This document shows, piece by piece, positions 22,970 to 33,901 of a stretch of 64,000 nucleotides of DNA (positions are counted from its first letter, which is position 1; each line of letters starts with the position of its first letter). The position numbers were made by a program, and so were the translations under genes. The DNA comes from Thelonectria olida (Eukaryota; Ascomycota; Sordariomycetes; Hypocreales; Nectriaceae), in the NCBI GenBank assembly GCA_020736575.1, contig JAGPYM010000029.1, forward strand, positions 186,001 to 250,000, read 5' to 3'. Under the pieces are notes generated by a model. That model worked only from the letters and a program-made list of their open reading frames with translations. It was not told the origin of the DNA and ran no database searches.

Positions 22970-24365
22970 TCAATCCGACAGATACAAACCCTCGTCTGGA
23001 GGCGGCACTCCATACCAGTCCAAGCCCAACTTATCCTCGGGATCCGGATCCTCCATCTGGTAATACCCGTCATATCTCCACCATTTGCGGTCCCTCCAAA
23101 CATCTTCAACAGGCAAAACGTCTTCTCGCTTCATCGCCTCTCGCGTCTCGACCACTCCCTCCCAGACTCTCAAAACGTTCTCCCCAACCACTTTAGCGAG
23201 CTGTTCTTCGGTAGCACCACGATTCAAGATGGCCTCTAGCAAACGAGGATAGCACTCGACGTCTTCGAGACCGGGAATCACACTTGAGATGCCATCAAAA
23301 TCTGATCCCAGCCCGACGTGATCCCAGCCAATTCGATCAGCGACGTAAAAGAGGTGATCAATAACCATGTCCATTGTCGCCTCTTTGCGACGCTTGGAGA
23401 CGTGCTCGGGAACAAACGTCACCATGACGATACCTCCATTCACCGGGACCATGTCCAATACATCATCTGGGACGTTTCGAGGGCAGTCAAAGACGGCCTT
23501 CGCGTTGGAGTGGGAAAACATGACTGGAGCACGAGAGAGCGCAAGAACTTGTTTTGCGCAGTCCTCAGAAACGTGAGAAACGTCGACAATCATGCCTACA
23601 CAGCTCATGAGTCTTAGCACAGTCAGGTAAGGGATACGATAGACTCACCGAGGCGGTTCATTTCAACCACGGCAGATCGTCCGAGGTCCGACAGTCCCCC
23701 GTGCACTGGGCCAACTTTGGACGTTGAGCTGTCCGCAAAAGCGTTATTGCACACATGAGTCAGCGTGCACTTGCAATTGTCAGCTGAACCCAAGCTCGTT
23801 CATCACAAGGGGACGTACATATCGAACCCCGAGGCGGTAGAAGGCTCGGATGATGCCGATGCTATTCCCCGCCATATGCAGTCCCTCAACGCCGATGGAG
23901 CAGGCAACCTTCCCTGACTCGTACACCTGTTTCACCTCGCGTGGTTCAGTCACGAGTTGGAACGTCTCCGGATACGACTCGACAAGACGAAGCGTCAAGT
24001 CAATTTGCTCAATGGCGTCGCGGGCCATGTCCGAGTACTCGGGAGTGGAAAAGTTCTCGGCTGATCGGAGACACGGCACGCAAACGGACCAGAACTGTCC
24101 CCCAACGGCACCTACATTAATCAGCTCCAGTCATGGGTTGTGGATGTCTTGTCTCGTTACCTTGTTTGAGACGAGGAATGTCTGTCATGCCACGCTCAAA
24201 GCCCTTGGCAAGGTCGAACTTGTCATTGTTGTGAATTTTGCCGTGAAAGCATGCCCGAGGCTGCTGAGGAAGGTCGTTGTGCCCGTCAATAAGAGGAGTA
24301 CTGGCCAGCACTCTCTTCACACGCTCGTCGATAGCGAGAGCTTGGTATGGATGATTTGAACCCAT
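22970..24365 (-). CDS. Membrane dipeptidase (renal dipeptidase, peptidase family M19)
   Basis: Four exons: 24365-24161, 24111-23819, 23769-23649 and 23595-22970, with GTAACG, GTACGT and GTGAGT donors; all phases agree and give 414 residues, normal for M19. Zinc ligands are visible: the N-terminal HxD as H29-N-D31 (in [11 protein letters not shown]), the bridging Glu region GVEGLHMAG, and the two His segments VSHVSEDC and [19 protein letters not shown]. The substrate region GLGSDFDG is present. Such enzymes hydrolyse dipeptides, including some beta-lactam-like or D-amino-acid-containing ones. There is no signal peptide or obvious GPI signal, so the fungal enzyme is probably cytosolic. It is divergent from a Dal5-like permease 543 bases away, which suggests uptake and cleavage of dipeptides as one function. 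Confidence 0.92.
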
Positions 24366-24908
24366 TTTGAGCGATACAGTTAAGAATTCGCGACGGGGGG
24401 CCTGGTAGTAATGGAGCCTTGCTCTGTACGGCTCTGTATTAGTATTTGAGTCCAACAATGCCCATCACGAGGTTGTCTGAGGGGGTTCAAGTTCCCCGTG
24501 GTAAAGTCATCGTTGCCCGCGGAAAAGATAACATTCATTCTAGCAATGACGATCTTCTCCGCTTCGACGTTACAATCTTTATGGATTGGTAGATAGCCAC
24601 AGCCTTTCGCAAGGACAGGGATTCTCTCAACCCATGTCGTTGGCTCGTTGTCCAACAGAACAATGGCTGATACGATCCCTGCGCGTATACGAACGGTTAT
24701 CTTTTTCCTCTGTTTGTCGAATGACTCGAATATGTAAGTTAAAGACGCTGGACGGGTGTGGGTGGATCTGCTCGGCCGCGGAAAAGATAGGACTTGTAGC
24801 GATAGGTAGCGACAACTGCATCATGATAATTATATATCTGCGGTTGGATCATGTCCTCACCTGTCTCTCATAGTGTTCATTGCTACTTCAAATACCCATG
24901 CACCAACA
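24366..24908. promoter_or_regulatory. Divergent promoter region between dipeptidase and permease genes
   Basis: A 543-base interval separates the two divergent ATGs. It contains GATA cores such as TGATAC (24667) and AAAGATAGG (24783-24791), and CCGCGGAAAAGATA occurs twice in similar form (near 24518 and 24776). GATA sites are the targets of AreA/Nit2-type nitrogen regulators; nitrogen control of this pair is inferred. Confidence 0.35.
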
Positions 24909-26576
24909 ATGGCAGACGGAAAGCACACAGAAAACTTCCCAACAAAACCCAGCTCTTTGAAGGATGGCATCGTCGCCGATGTCTCAACTTCGGAAGCTTT
25001 CGTTTTATACCGCGAAAGCGACGACGACATCACTGCCGAAGAGGCGCGCTGCCTCAGATGGAAACTCGACCTGCGGTTGATGCCGCTGCTCTGCTTCACA
25101 TACGCATTGCAATCGATTGACAAGAACACTCTCAGCTATGCGGCCGTCTTCGGGGTGCGAGAGGAACTCGACCTCAAGGGGACAGAGTATTCGTGGATTG
25201 GCGCTATTTTCTATCTCGGATACATGGTCTGGGAGTTTCCGACAAACATGCTTCTTCAGCGCCTACCAATTAATCATTTCATGTCAGCCACAGTGTGTTC
25301 TCACCGCTCACCGCTCCCCCCCGCCTCGTCCGTGTAATAACTTTATCTAGGTCGTCATTTGGGGAACAGTTCTGATTTGCCACGGCGCAGTTAACTCATT
25401 CGCCAGTCTCGCTGCCGTGCGGACTCTTCTCGGGGCGTTTGAAGCCGCAATCAACCCAGGAACGATGCTTTTGTTCAGCATGTACTACACGCGCGCTGAG
25501 CAGCCTCTGCGAATGGGTATCTGGATCGGATCGGCAGGTCTTGGCTATGTTGTTGCGGGCATCGCCAGCTTCGGAATTGGCCACGTCCAATCGGCCTTGT
25601 CCTCTTGGAGGCTCCTCTTCATCATCTGGGGATCAATTACCGCAGCATGGGGCCTTTTCCTGTGGCTTGTTCTTCCCGGTGCGCCAATGCGAGCCAAGTT
25701 TCTCACCGAGAAGGAGAGGGGTTTCGTTGTGGGACGAGTCAAGGACAATGGAACTGGCATTGAGAACCGTCACTTTAAGGTCAAGCAGTTCTGGGAGGCA
25801 ATTTTTGACTTGAAAACGTGGCTGCTGTTCATGTTTGCTGTGACGAGCAACTCGCCCAATGGAGGACTTTCCGCTGTAAGCCGACAAGACATCTTGTTGG
25901 ACATCCTCTAACCTGCAACAGTTCCAAGGCCTCATCATCAAAGGCGCTGGTTTCAGTACGCTGGAGACTACTCTATACCAGATGCCTTCTGGCGCAGTGC
26001 AGCTGATCGCTTGTCCGTTAGCCTGGTACGTTACTCTCCTTCTTGTCCTCCAACAATACATGCTAATTACCACGCGCCAGCTACTTTGCGACGCGTTTCT
26101 CAAACTGTCGAATCCTCGTTATGCTCATTGCTCTCGTACCGTTCCTCGCCGGCATCCTCGGCATGCGACTTCTCTCCGAAGACAACTCCTACGGCCGGCT
26201 GGCGTGCCTATGGATATCTTTCTCTTATACGGCGGCGTGGACCCTCAGCATGTCTGTCGCCACGGCCAACACAGCCGGCCACACCAAGAAAATCACCACC
26301 AATGCCGTTTTACTGATCGGGTACTGCCTCGGCAACTTTGTCGGCCCGTTCTTCTTCAAGACGGGCCAGGCGCCATTGTATCCTCTCGGCGTCGGCATGA
26401 TGTTCTTTTGCATTGCTCTGCAGGTGCTGTGTCTTTCCGGAATCTGGGTCTTGCTGTGGTTTAGAAACAGGTCGAGGACCGAGTTTCATGCAAGGGCGGT
26501 GGAGGACAGAGCCTGGGAGAGGGGGTTGCTAGACGAGACAGATTTGGAGAATAAATACTTCAAGTATGTATACTAG
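24909..26576 (+). CDS. MFS permease of the Dal5-like anion:cation symporter family
   Basis: Four exons: 24909-25292, 25351-25875, 25922-26025 and 26081-26576, giving 502 residues; the ATG at 24909 is preferred over an upstream GTG. The family start is clear: RWKLDLRLMPLLCFTYALQS, then IDKNTLSYAAVFG, the usual D-K-N segment of allantoate/vitamin/dipeptide permeases, followed by YSWIGAIFYLGYMVWEFPTN. About 12 membrane segments can be seen, with the central loop around LPGAPMRAKFLTEKERGF. The C-terminal half has NTAGHTKKITTNAVLLIGYC and GNFVGPFFF, hallmarks of this family. Yeast Dal5 carries allantoate, ureidosuccinate and dipeptides; with a dipeptidase directly divergent, a di- or small-peptide substrate is the best guess here. 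Confidence 0.9.
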
Positions 26577-27152
26577 AAGACTATTCGGGCAATGGTGCGG
26601 CATCTTAGCCGGGGGGGGCGTTGCATAGAGGGAAACAATAGTTGAATATGTGTTAACGAGTTCACCCTGCCGACCTTCCTGATCCACCAGCGTTAAGTAC
26701 AATTAAGATAATGTAAATCTAAAAGTTTGAAGGTCTTACGAAGAGTAGAGAAATCTCTACTAGATTAATGCAAGGACGCTCTTGAAGTAGGCCATAAGCC
26801 TTGCTTGCATGGCTAAATTAGGTCAAACCGGGGGCTCCTGTCTCTTGAGCTTGGCAGAAACTCGAATTCAGCTCCTCGTCTGGTGCAACGGCTTCTTGGG
26901 CCGTCACTTCGATTCAGTTTGACGGTTCCGAGCTCTTAGTTCTTGATTCTCACACAATAAACTGTCGAGGAAAGTTTTCCACTTAGTTTAAAGACCTGCG
27001 TTAAGGTCGGATCGTCTCACGTTTGGCTAACATATACTTGCTGGTCAGGTTCTGGATAGATGCATTCGTCGCAACCTGATGGCACGCAACTCCGGCATGA
27101 TTGCCCGCCAGGACATCGGACCTTCGTTACGCGGGATTTTCGGCATCTATGA

Positions 27153-27675
27153 GTGATTTCAGTAGGAGTCAAGAGCTTTTCTCTCCAAGCAGTCGTTACA
27201 GGCAACGTGGTATACGTCTCAGGTGGCTTAGGAATTGACCCTGGTACTAGTAAGATGATGGAAGGCACCATTGCGGACCGTACGGCATGCATCTCTTCCC
27301 AACAACACTGCACTAGGTTAGCACTTATAGACCCGAGCTCTAAAGAACATCTCCAACATCTTGGAGGCTGCTCGCACCTCCATGGGAACCCTGGTAAGTT
27401 AACCTCGGATTCGGTCGGCCGCAACAGTGTTCGCTTACCTTCCGTTCCTTCAGGTGAGCGTGAATGTTTCCATCACTGATATGGGGAACTTCAGTGCCAT
27501 GAATGAGGCGCACATAAAAGAAGTTCATGGGGGAGTTATGCCGGTTTCTGCTCTTCACCGATGGGAATTACTGCTCACTAAGCCCGACGTTCCGCAGGCC
27601 AGATATTGTGTCGGAGTCAAGCAGTTGCCCTTTGCTGGTGATGTGGAAATTGAGGCGACGGCACATCTTCCTTAG
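27153..27675 (+). CDS. RidA/YjgF/YER057c-family protein, exon junctions unresolved (possibly decayed)
   Basis: RidA features are plain: VVTGNVVYVSGGLGIDPGTS, then EGTIADRT, then ALKNISNILEAARTSMG, then NVSITDMGNFSAMNEA, and finally ARYCVGVKQLPFAGDVEIEA. The Arg and the final Glu-containing segment that line the RidA active site are kept. A good intron (GTAAGT to CTTCAG, 27392-27453) joins the third and fourth pieces, and GTTCAT...CACTAAG near 27527 could remove a non-family insert. Two links fail: the start codon exon is not visible (a TGA lies directly before GTG 27153), and the join between EGTIADRT and ALKN near 27285-27333 has no canonical donor in the right phase. RidA proteins hydrolyse reactive 2-aminoacrylate and other enamines made by PLP enzymes, which fits the neighbouring ammonia-lyase. 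Confidence 0.6.
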
Positions 27676-28098
27676 TTGAATCTGTAATGGTCGTTAGAAA
27701 TAGATGCCCATCAAGGATAATGGAGAGAATCTCTGAATGAATGCAAGTAACCTGAGAGTTTTCTGATGAGTCCTTGTCGTGTTGCCATCGTAACTACTGT
27801 CGACGTCGGAAGTTCGTAATGATGAGATGAGGCGCTATTGTCGAAAACTACCACCGTGATCATGCAGCAAAAGTCACTCTTTCGCATCAGCGTCCTTCAG
27901 GCACCACATGTCAGACATTGAACTACGAATATGGACACTTCACCTGTTCAAGAGGGCCTGCTAGATTATCCAGCTGATATCGGTATCTTCAACTGAAGAT
28001 TTTGCCATCACACTTCTTGAAAGGCTGAAGAGAAAGAACTGTGAATACAACTCTCAAAACGCATTATCCTGCTTGTTCACCATGTGCATATACACTAC

Positions 28099-29388
28099 CT
28101 ACGAACCACACTGCGCTTTTGAGAAACGCTCCTGTGCCTCAAACACCTGCTCGGGGGACTTTTCAACAAGCATCCTGTAGATTGCAGGATCCGTGGCTCC
28201 CTCAAGTCCAAACAAAATCACTTGACTGTTACCGTTCAAGCCCAGTTTCTCACGGAGTGATTCGTCATTGGCGGCCTGAACCATCACGCCCATATTAGCC
28301 GCCGAACTCTCTCCACAGACTACAGGAATGTCGCCTCCATGCCCGCTTGCCAACTCCTTCATGCCTTCGACTGCAACTTCGTCTGGAACTGCAACAAAGT
28401 CGCTGGCAAACCAGGTTAAGATTTCCCAGGCTACTGGCGAGGGGCCGCGGCAAGCCAAGCCAGCCATCAGCGTACGAAGACTTCCTTCAGAGAGACACAT
28501 TCTCCCCTTCTTGGGGCTCTGGTACAAGCAGTCTGCCTCAGTGGGCTCAACCACAACGAACCTCGGAGGGTTCTAGGCCTTGCCTCGCTGCGACTTTTGA
28601 ACTTGGGAGTAGCGAGTGAAGAAGCCCAGGAAGACGGCTGCCGCGATACTTCCAACGCCGCCACACACGAATACGTGGGTGATATCCTCCATGGCTGGGA
28701 CCATCTGGAGGGCTTCCTCAACCACAACCATGTAGGCGTTCATGACGTTTTGGGGGATGCCGGTATCAAAGTCGCTCCAAGAGGTGCTGCTGACGAAATG
28801 CCAGCCGTTCATTCGCGCATCCTCCTTGGCTCTCTCAACCGAGACCTCATACTCGCCGTCGATGCGGATTACGATAGCTCCCAAATCTCTCATCCTGTCC
28901 GCCCGCCCGGTGCTGACGTGGTTGTGGATGTAGTCCACGCACCGACAGCCAAAGATGTTTGCGCCAAAGGCAAGTCCTCGGCCTTGGTTTCCATCTGTGG
29001 CGACGCAGACGGTGACATGTTGGGTGATGTCCTTGTACTTGCCCATCCGAAGCTCGACCGATGTAGGCATGATTCCGGTCTTGGAGAAGACTTCGTCGGC
29101 CAGAATCTTAAAGACAGCATATGGAGCCCCAAGCGCTTTGAAGGACCCCAGCGATGTGCCGAAACGCTTGCTCTCGTCCTTGAAAAATAGTTTTTCAATG
29201 CCCATTCGCTTTGCCTGATAAGACAACGAGTGCAAAGGTTGTGGCTGATATTCAGGCCATGTGTTGATTTCTTCGACCGCTTCGGCCCATTTGGAGAGAT
29301 TCTCAACGCAAACAGCAGCGGCGGTTTCGCCAGCCTTGTCAAGCCGGCCCTTGTTGTGATAGTGGGAGTATGCGGTAGTAATGTGCAT
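28099..29388 (-). CDS. Diaminopropionate ammonia-lyase-like PLP enzyme with an internal TAG
   Basis: The ATG at 29388 (MHITTAYSHYHNK) begins a fold-type II PLP enzyme. The PLP-lysine motif FKDESKRFGTSLGSFKALGA has Lys in SFKALG; CVATDGNQGRGLAF is the substrate loop, and FVCGGVGSIAAAV the glycine-rich phosphate-binding loop. KDESxRFGxxxFKxLG with ATDGNxGR is diagnostic of 2,3-diaminopropionate ammonia-lyase (YgeX type), which yields pyruvate and ammonia through 2-aminoacrylate. Length is near 420 residues, as expected. The same frame continues past a TAG at 28573-28575 into FVVVEPTEADCLYQSP and on to the end. That TAG either is a nonsense mutation or sits in a 30-base GT-AG segment (GTTCAA...CCTAG) whose removal would give a seamless protein; 30 bases would be exceptionally short for an intron. 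Convergent with the RidA gene. Confidence 0.8.
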
Positions 29389-31111
29389 AATGAACAGAGC
29401 AAAGAAGAGGGGAAAGCCCTTCGTGATGGTTTGATGAGGCAAGGGTGAATATCTGGGACTATGACAGGCAAACAATGTGGTTTTATTTATTACTAAACTT
29501 GAGATTTATGCCTCCCGAGACGCCGAGAGCGTATCTTGAACGGCATCGGGCCAATGACTGCCGATGCTTCAGAGTTATCCTGTCAAACTGTAAGCCGAGT
29601 TTCGTCTTAGGAACTTTTCTTCCCGTCGGGACGATGCTAGTGATTGGACATTGGTGCCGAGATCTTTCGCCGGAGGCCACTCTGCGCAGATCCGGCATGA
29701 TGAAGGCTCCCCGGAGTGAACTAAGGAGAATGCCGGGGGTATTTATGTCGCCCCGGAAGTGCCGTCGCGAGACCGTCCTTTACTTGGGCCCATCTCGCTG
29801 CCCATGTGCGCACCATCCCCCATATCGATGTGACTGCTGCTTTATAGCTAGAGCGTTTGATATTAGAGGGTGAAGATGATCCCACTGGGCCACACTAGCG
29901 GTAGGAGAGACGAGGAAGCATGCTGCCGTGAACGAGTTTATGTCACAGAAGATAGACATTTCCGCGTTGCGTGTATCAAGGAAGCCAGTCGGATCGATGA
30001 CGTCAGCCTTGTTATGATAATACGGCACGATTAGAAAGGACTCCTGCCAAAAGGGCGTCAGGTGCGTATACATGGTTGTGCTGAGCCGACGCATCGGTTT
30101 CGTAGCATTGCTCGGATCCTCGGGGGTGGAGGAGAATTTTATATCCTTTATCTAAGCTTGTCTGAGGCGGGAGTCACCGTCTCAAAGCAGCTGCACAAGA
30201 TACACGGTAAACAATATTGTCCGTTTCTTATCGCTTCCCGGTGCCTTTTTTCTCGTTATTATGATGCTCGACAGCTCGTCTTTTTAGGTTTGTTATAAAA
30301 GTAAGCTTGTTGTCTATCCAAACTGCTTGTTAATACGTACTCTCGGTTATCAGTTCCATTCCTTAGGTAGCTTATCCTAACCAGAGTTTCACCACCACTA
30401 GGCTTCACTCATCGAGGACGCTTGACACGACAATCTATCCCGCTGTCCTTCAAGGAAACATGCCTTACAAAGATAGGCGCGTAAAAAGCCCACATTTGAA
30501 CAAAACAAGCGAGCGAACACGACCTATTACTTATTTGATGCGTAGACTTTTACTGAGAAGCAAAAACAGCTGCTATGTAACGTTGCGTTTGGATAATAAC
30601 CAACCAACGAGGGGAATTCACGAGGTATCAATCAGGGCACGATAAGCTGCGATACCGGTGCTTCGCAGCCGCAAAAACATACCAAAAGAGGAAAGACAAT
30701 CCTCGCAGAGCCCATACGGGACAACGCAGCCGGTTATCCGCATGCACATTGCGTATCGGCGTTGCTTAAGCAATGACTTATACAGTCGAACATGAGGATG
30801 TTCTGTCCATGGTGAGAGGAGAGCCGAAACATACCTTGCATGATTCCATTGAACTGTCCAGCATCCGTCCTGGAAGCCACGAGAAGCCTATCTTGAACTG
30901 GCATTGCTCAACTGCCGTATTGCTATCACCATGACCTCGCTTTGCCAGTTGAAGAAATCGTCCCGGGTGCCTGCCAGCAAAGTGCATCAGGAAGATGTGT
31001 TTGACCCCGCAGTACGTGAAAATGTTCCAGTAAATACCATCGAGGATTACTAGAAAGGCTCACACACGATAGATTCACCTCAGCTACTCGCCACCCGAGA
31101 AGAAATTCACA
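29389..31111. other. Intergenic region, 1.7 kb
   Basis: No supported gene. Short frames at 30460-30645 (plus) and 30778-30987 (minus) begin with ATG but show no family features. The last 60 bases are the likely 5' leader of the oxygenase gene. Confidence 0.45.
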
Positions 31112-32446
31112 ATGAGAGACTTGCTTCTGGACAAAGGCGCATCCGCTTCTTCTATTGCAGGAACAACTCCATTTTCACTCTTGTCACGCGAGGGCGTAAG
31201 GGCCTACAGGAGGGGCTTGTTCCAGCAAAATGTCCTCGAACAATGCTCGAGCTCGCCGTTTCCAGGCACTTTGGTCCTCCGTGACGTGGAGAAGCAATCC
31301 AAGTTCATCAAGGAGTTCTGGACCCATCCTCAGACAATCAGAATAGTGTCTGAAGCCATGGGTGTTCCGTTGGAGGTGGTCATGCCCACAGAGATTGGAC
31401 ACACAAACATCCAAGTCGAGGGAGCCACTGTTTCAGAAATGACCAAGAAGCTCCAGGTTGAGCCCTCGGTGGAAAAGGTTGAGCTGAGTGCAGAGGAGCG
31501 CGCCTATGACCCGTTGAAGGATTCTAGCGCTATCATTCCGTGGCAGTAAGTTCATTCCCATCCCTTTTATATCAATATTGACGTAGCCAAAGTTACGATT
31601 CCTATCCGTATGTATGCGTTTTGATGTTGAGTGAGACTGATGGTATGATTGGGGGAGAAACATATATCAAGAAGGGCGATGGGACATCCCAAAGAGTAAG
31701 TAAATTGGGTTGCATTGAAGTTCACAGGTCTAACGGGCCCGAAGGTTGAAGGACCCCGGATCGGTCACGTCGTGATGCTCCAAGGGGGCAAAGTCCAACA
31801 CCTAGCTGCTCGGGCCAGAGGGGTCAAGGAACGCATCTCTACCATCACCTCCTATCGGTCGAGTGTGCCTACAGTCTACGACTCCAGCTACATGACCAAC
31901 ATACGACCCTACGCGAACTTGAACAGCCTGTATCCCCAATGGACCCAGTACCGGCTGCGGAAAATGAGAGATGAGATTGATAACTATCTTGACCAAATTG
32001 AGAAGAGACCTGAATCCACTCTTGACAGGGCAGGGCTGGAAAACTTTATAAACGAGCAAGTAGGCTACCTGCGACGAACGTCCCGACAGATGATTGCGCC
32101 GGAGGAACAGAAGCGGATGCTGAAGAAGTATGGCATGGCGGCGTATTATGATGCGCCCAGAATCTGGAAAAGGGTCCAGTCTCTACCAAACTTTGAACAC
32201 ATTGCATCCTCTGCTGACAGAGACCGAGTTTGGATGCCGCAGAGTGTTTACTGGACAGATCTTCAGGGCTCCATTGAAGCTTTTCGTTTGGGGAAGTCTC
32301 TAAAGAGCACAATGGGGAGTTTGACTTGGGACTTCCAAAGAGAGTATTTTATGGGAGATGAACTGCTACGCCAAGGACTCAACGAGATGTTTTTGGATTG
32401 GTTGGGGGCCTCTGGGTTATGGGAGCTTTATTGCAAGATGGCTTGA
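31112..32446 (+). CDS. 2-oxoglutarate/Fe(II)-dependent oxygenase-like protein
   Basis: Exons 31112-31545, 31593-31695 and 31745-32446 give 412 residues. The first intron has GTAAGT and could end at TAG 31586 or AAAG 31592. The later acceptor yields PWHYDSYPYVCVLMLS, restoring the iron-binding HxD as H145 and D147, so it is preferred; the earlier one would insert two residues between the ligands. Then come GGETYIKKGDG and, after intron two, GHVVMLQGGKVQHLAARA with the distal His at 198, and GVKERISTITSYR providing the basic 2OG-binding region. The C-terminal 170 residues are helical and Tyr/Arg-rich. Family knowledge: such fungal proteins hydroxylate or otherwise oxidise unknown, often small-molecule, substrates. 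It is on the same strand as the lipoxygenase 2.9 kb downstream, with no evidence of linkage. Confidence 0.75.
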
Positions 32447-33587
32447 CCGATTTAGGACGGGAGCTCCCTTCTTCTCGTTGACTTTGATAAGGGCATATCA
32501 AATGACTGCTTAACTATTCTGCTGCCATTTTATTCAAGCTTAATCTTCAGAGCAATGGATGTAATAAGATGATCTTCACAAAGCAGAGATAACCGATTGT
32601 CAGTCATGGGATGTGCTGGGCGGAATGGAGTTGTAGGCTACTTGGGGCATAAGCAACTCACGTTGGAGAAGTGCACAAGATTCGCACAACTTGAACTATG
32701 CAGGCATGTATTCCCAGTACTAAGTCAACACTTGGAGCGAGAGAACGGGAGGGTTCTCACGGGGGACAGAAAAGGACCAACAAGATATCTCTCACTAGAG
32801 CGCACAAGATTAAAGGGCGAGCAAGGAACGGTTCACTTCGCTACAGTCTCTCCCGAAGTTACACGCGGCGTCGGGCATCTATTCTTCATTGATGATCGAT
32901 AGCAACATCCACACCGTAAATACCTGGCAGCAAACATGCCCGGTTGCTGGTCTCGCAGGGTTCAAGTCGACGCGCTGTCGGCTGTTAAGAGTGACCTTTG
33001 TTCCATGTCCCAGGCGAGACGCGTCGCTTCAGCCATAGAATTGTTTGGCACGAGACCGCGTTTGTGTGACAAACTCGCCGAGTCCCGACGGCGGGAGTGG
33101 CCTGGTCGACTGACGCCCTTTTGGAGCGCCTCGCCTCACTACCAATTCGACCCTAGCTACTTCCAAGCGCGATAGATGCGCTTAAAGATCGGCTTGTGGG
33201 CTGGTTGACGAGCCATTTGGGCTCTCATGTAGAGTTGAATAGTCTAGAATGGGAAGTGCCCGAATGTTCCCTTCTTCTCTTTTTTGAGTCTAGCCCTCTC
33301 GACGCGTGCAGAGAGAATACTAACCCGGTTACGCACGTCTTGTCTGCAGCAGCACGACATCACCAGCTGCGGGCCATCTAGTATATGCTGCTCACCATAT
33401 GGCATCTTCTCCGCCATGAACAAGTTCCAGCTAGAGGCCCTTCTGATAGCACTTGGAAGGCCTTGTCCAGCATCATCTCCCCTATCAGAGGAAATGTAAG
33501 GAACCGGCGGCGATTGGTGACAAAGTCGACAAGGAGCCACAAGCCAATACGGTTCTCGAATGTGGTGACGAAACGAGTAACCATGAC

Positions 33588-33901
33588 TTGATGCCCTCGA
33601 ATTCTCCCGCTCCAGCCTAGCTCGTGTTGTCAGTGGAGTCGACGGTATCGAAGCCATCACTAGAACTCTCTATGGACTCCCACGAAAAAAATCCCGACCG
33701 AGCTTACATGAGGAGGATGAAGACCCTAGTCTGCTCACGAACGATCTATTAAACGTCGCTGACCACAAGCGAAAGAGGGCTAGATAGGATGAGAAAACCA
33801 GCCATCTTCAGTACAAATCACCTGCGGAAGAACTCGAACGGCTTGAACTGGTCCGCGGCAACATGCTCTCGGAAGAAGAGTACAAAGAATCTAACCAATA
33901 A
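33588..33901 (+). pseudogene. Decayed coding fragment with one in-frame stop
   Basis: One frame reads through LDALEFSRSSLARVVSGVDG and a charged helix (HEEDEDPSLLTNDLL...ADHKRKRAR), meets TAG at 33785-33787, and continues as DEKTSHLQYKSPAEELERLE and LVRGNMLSEEEYKESNQ to TAA at 33901. Composition is clearly protein-like on both sides of the stop. Upstream the frame closes quickly. No family recognised. Confidence 0.3.
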
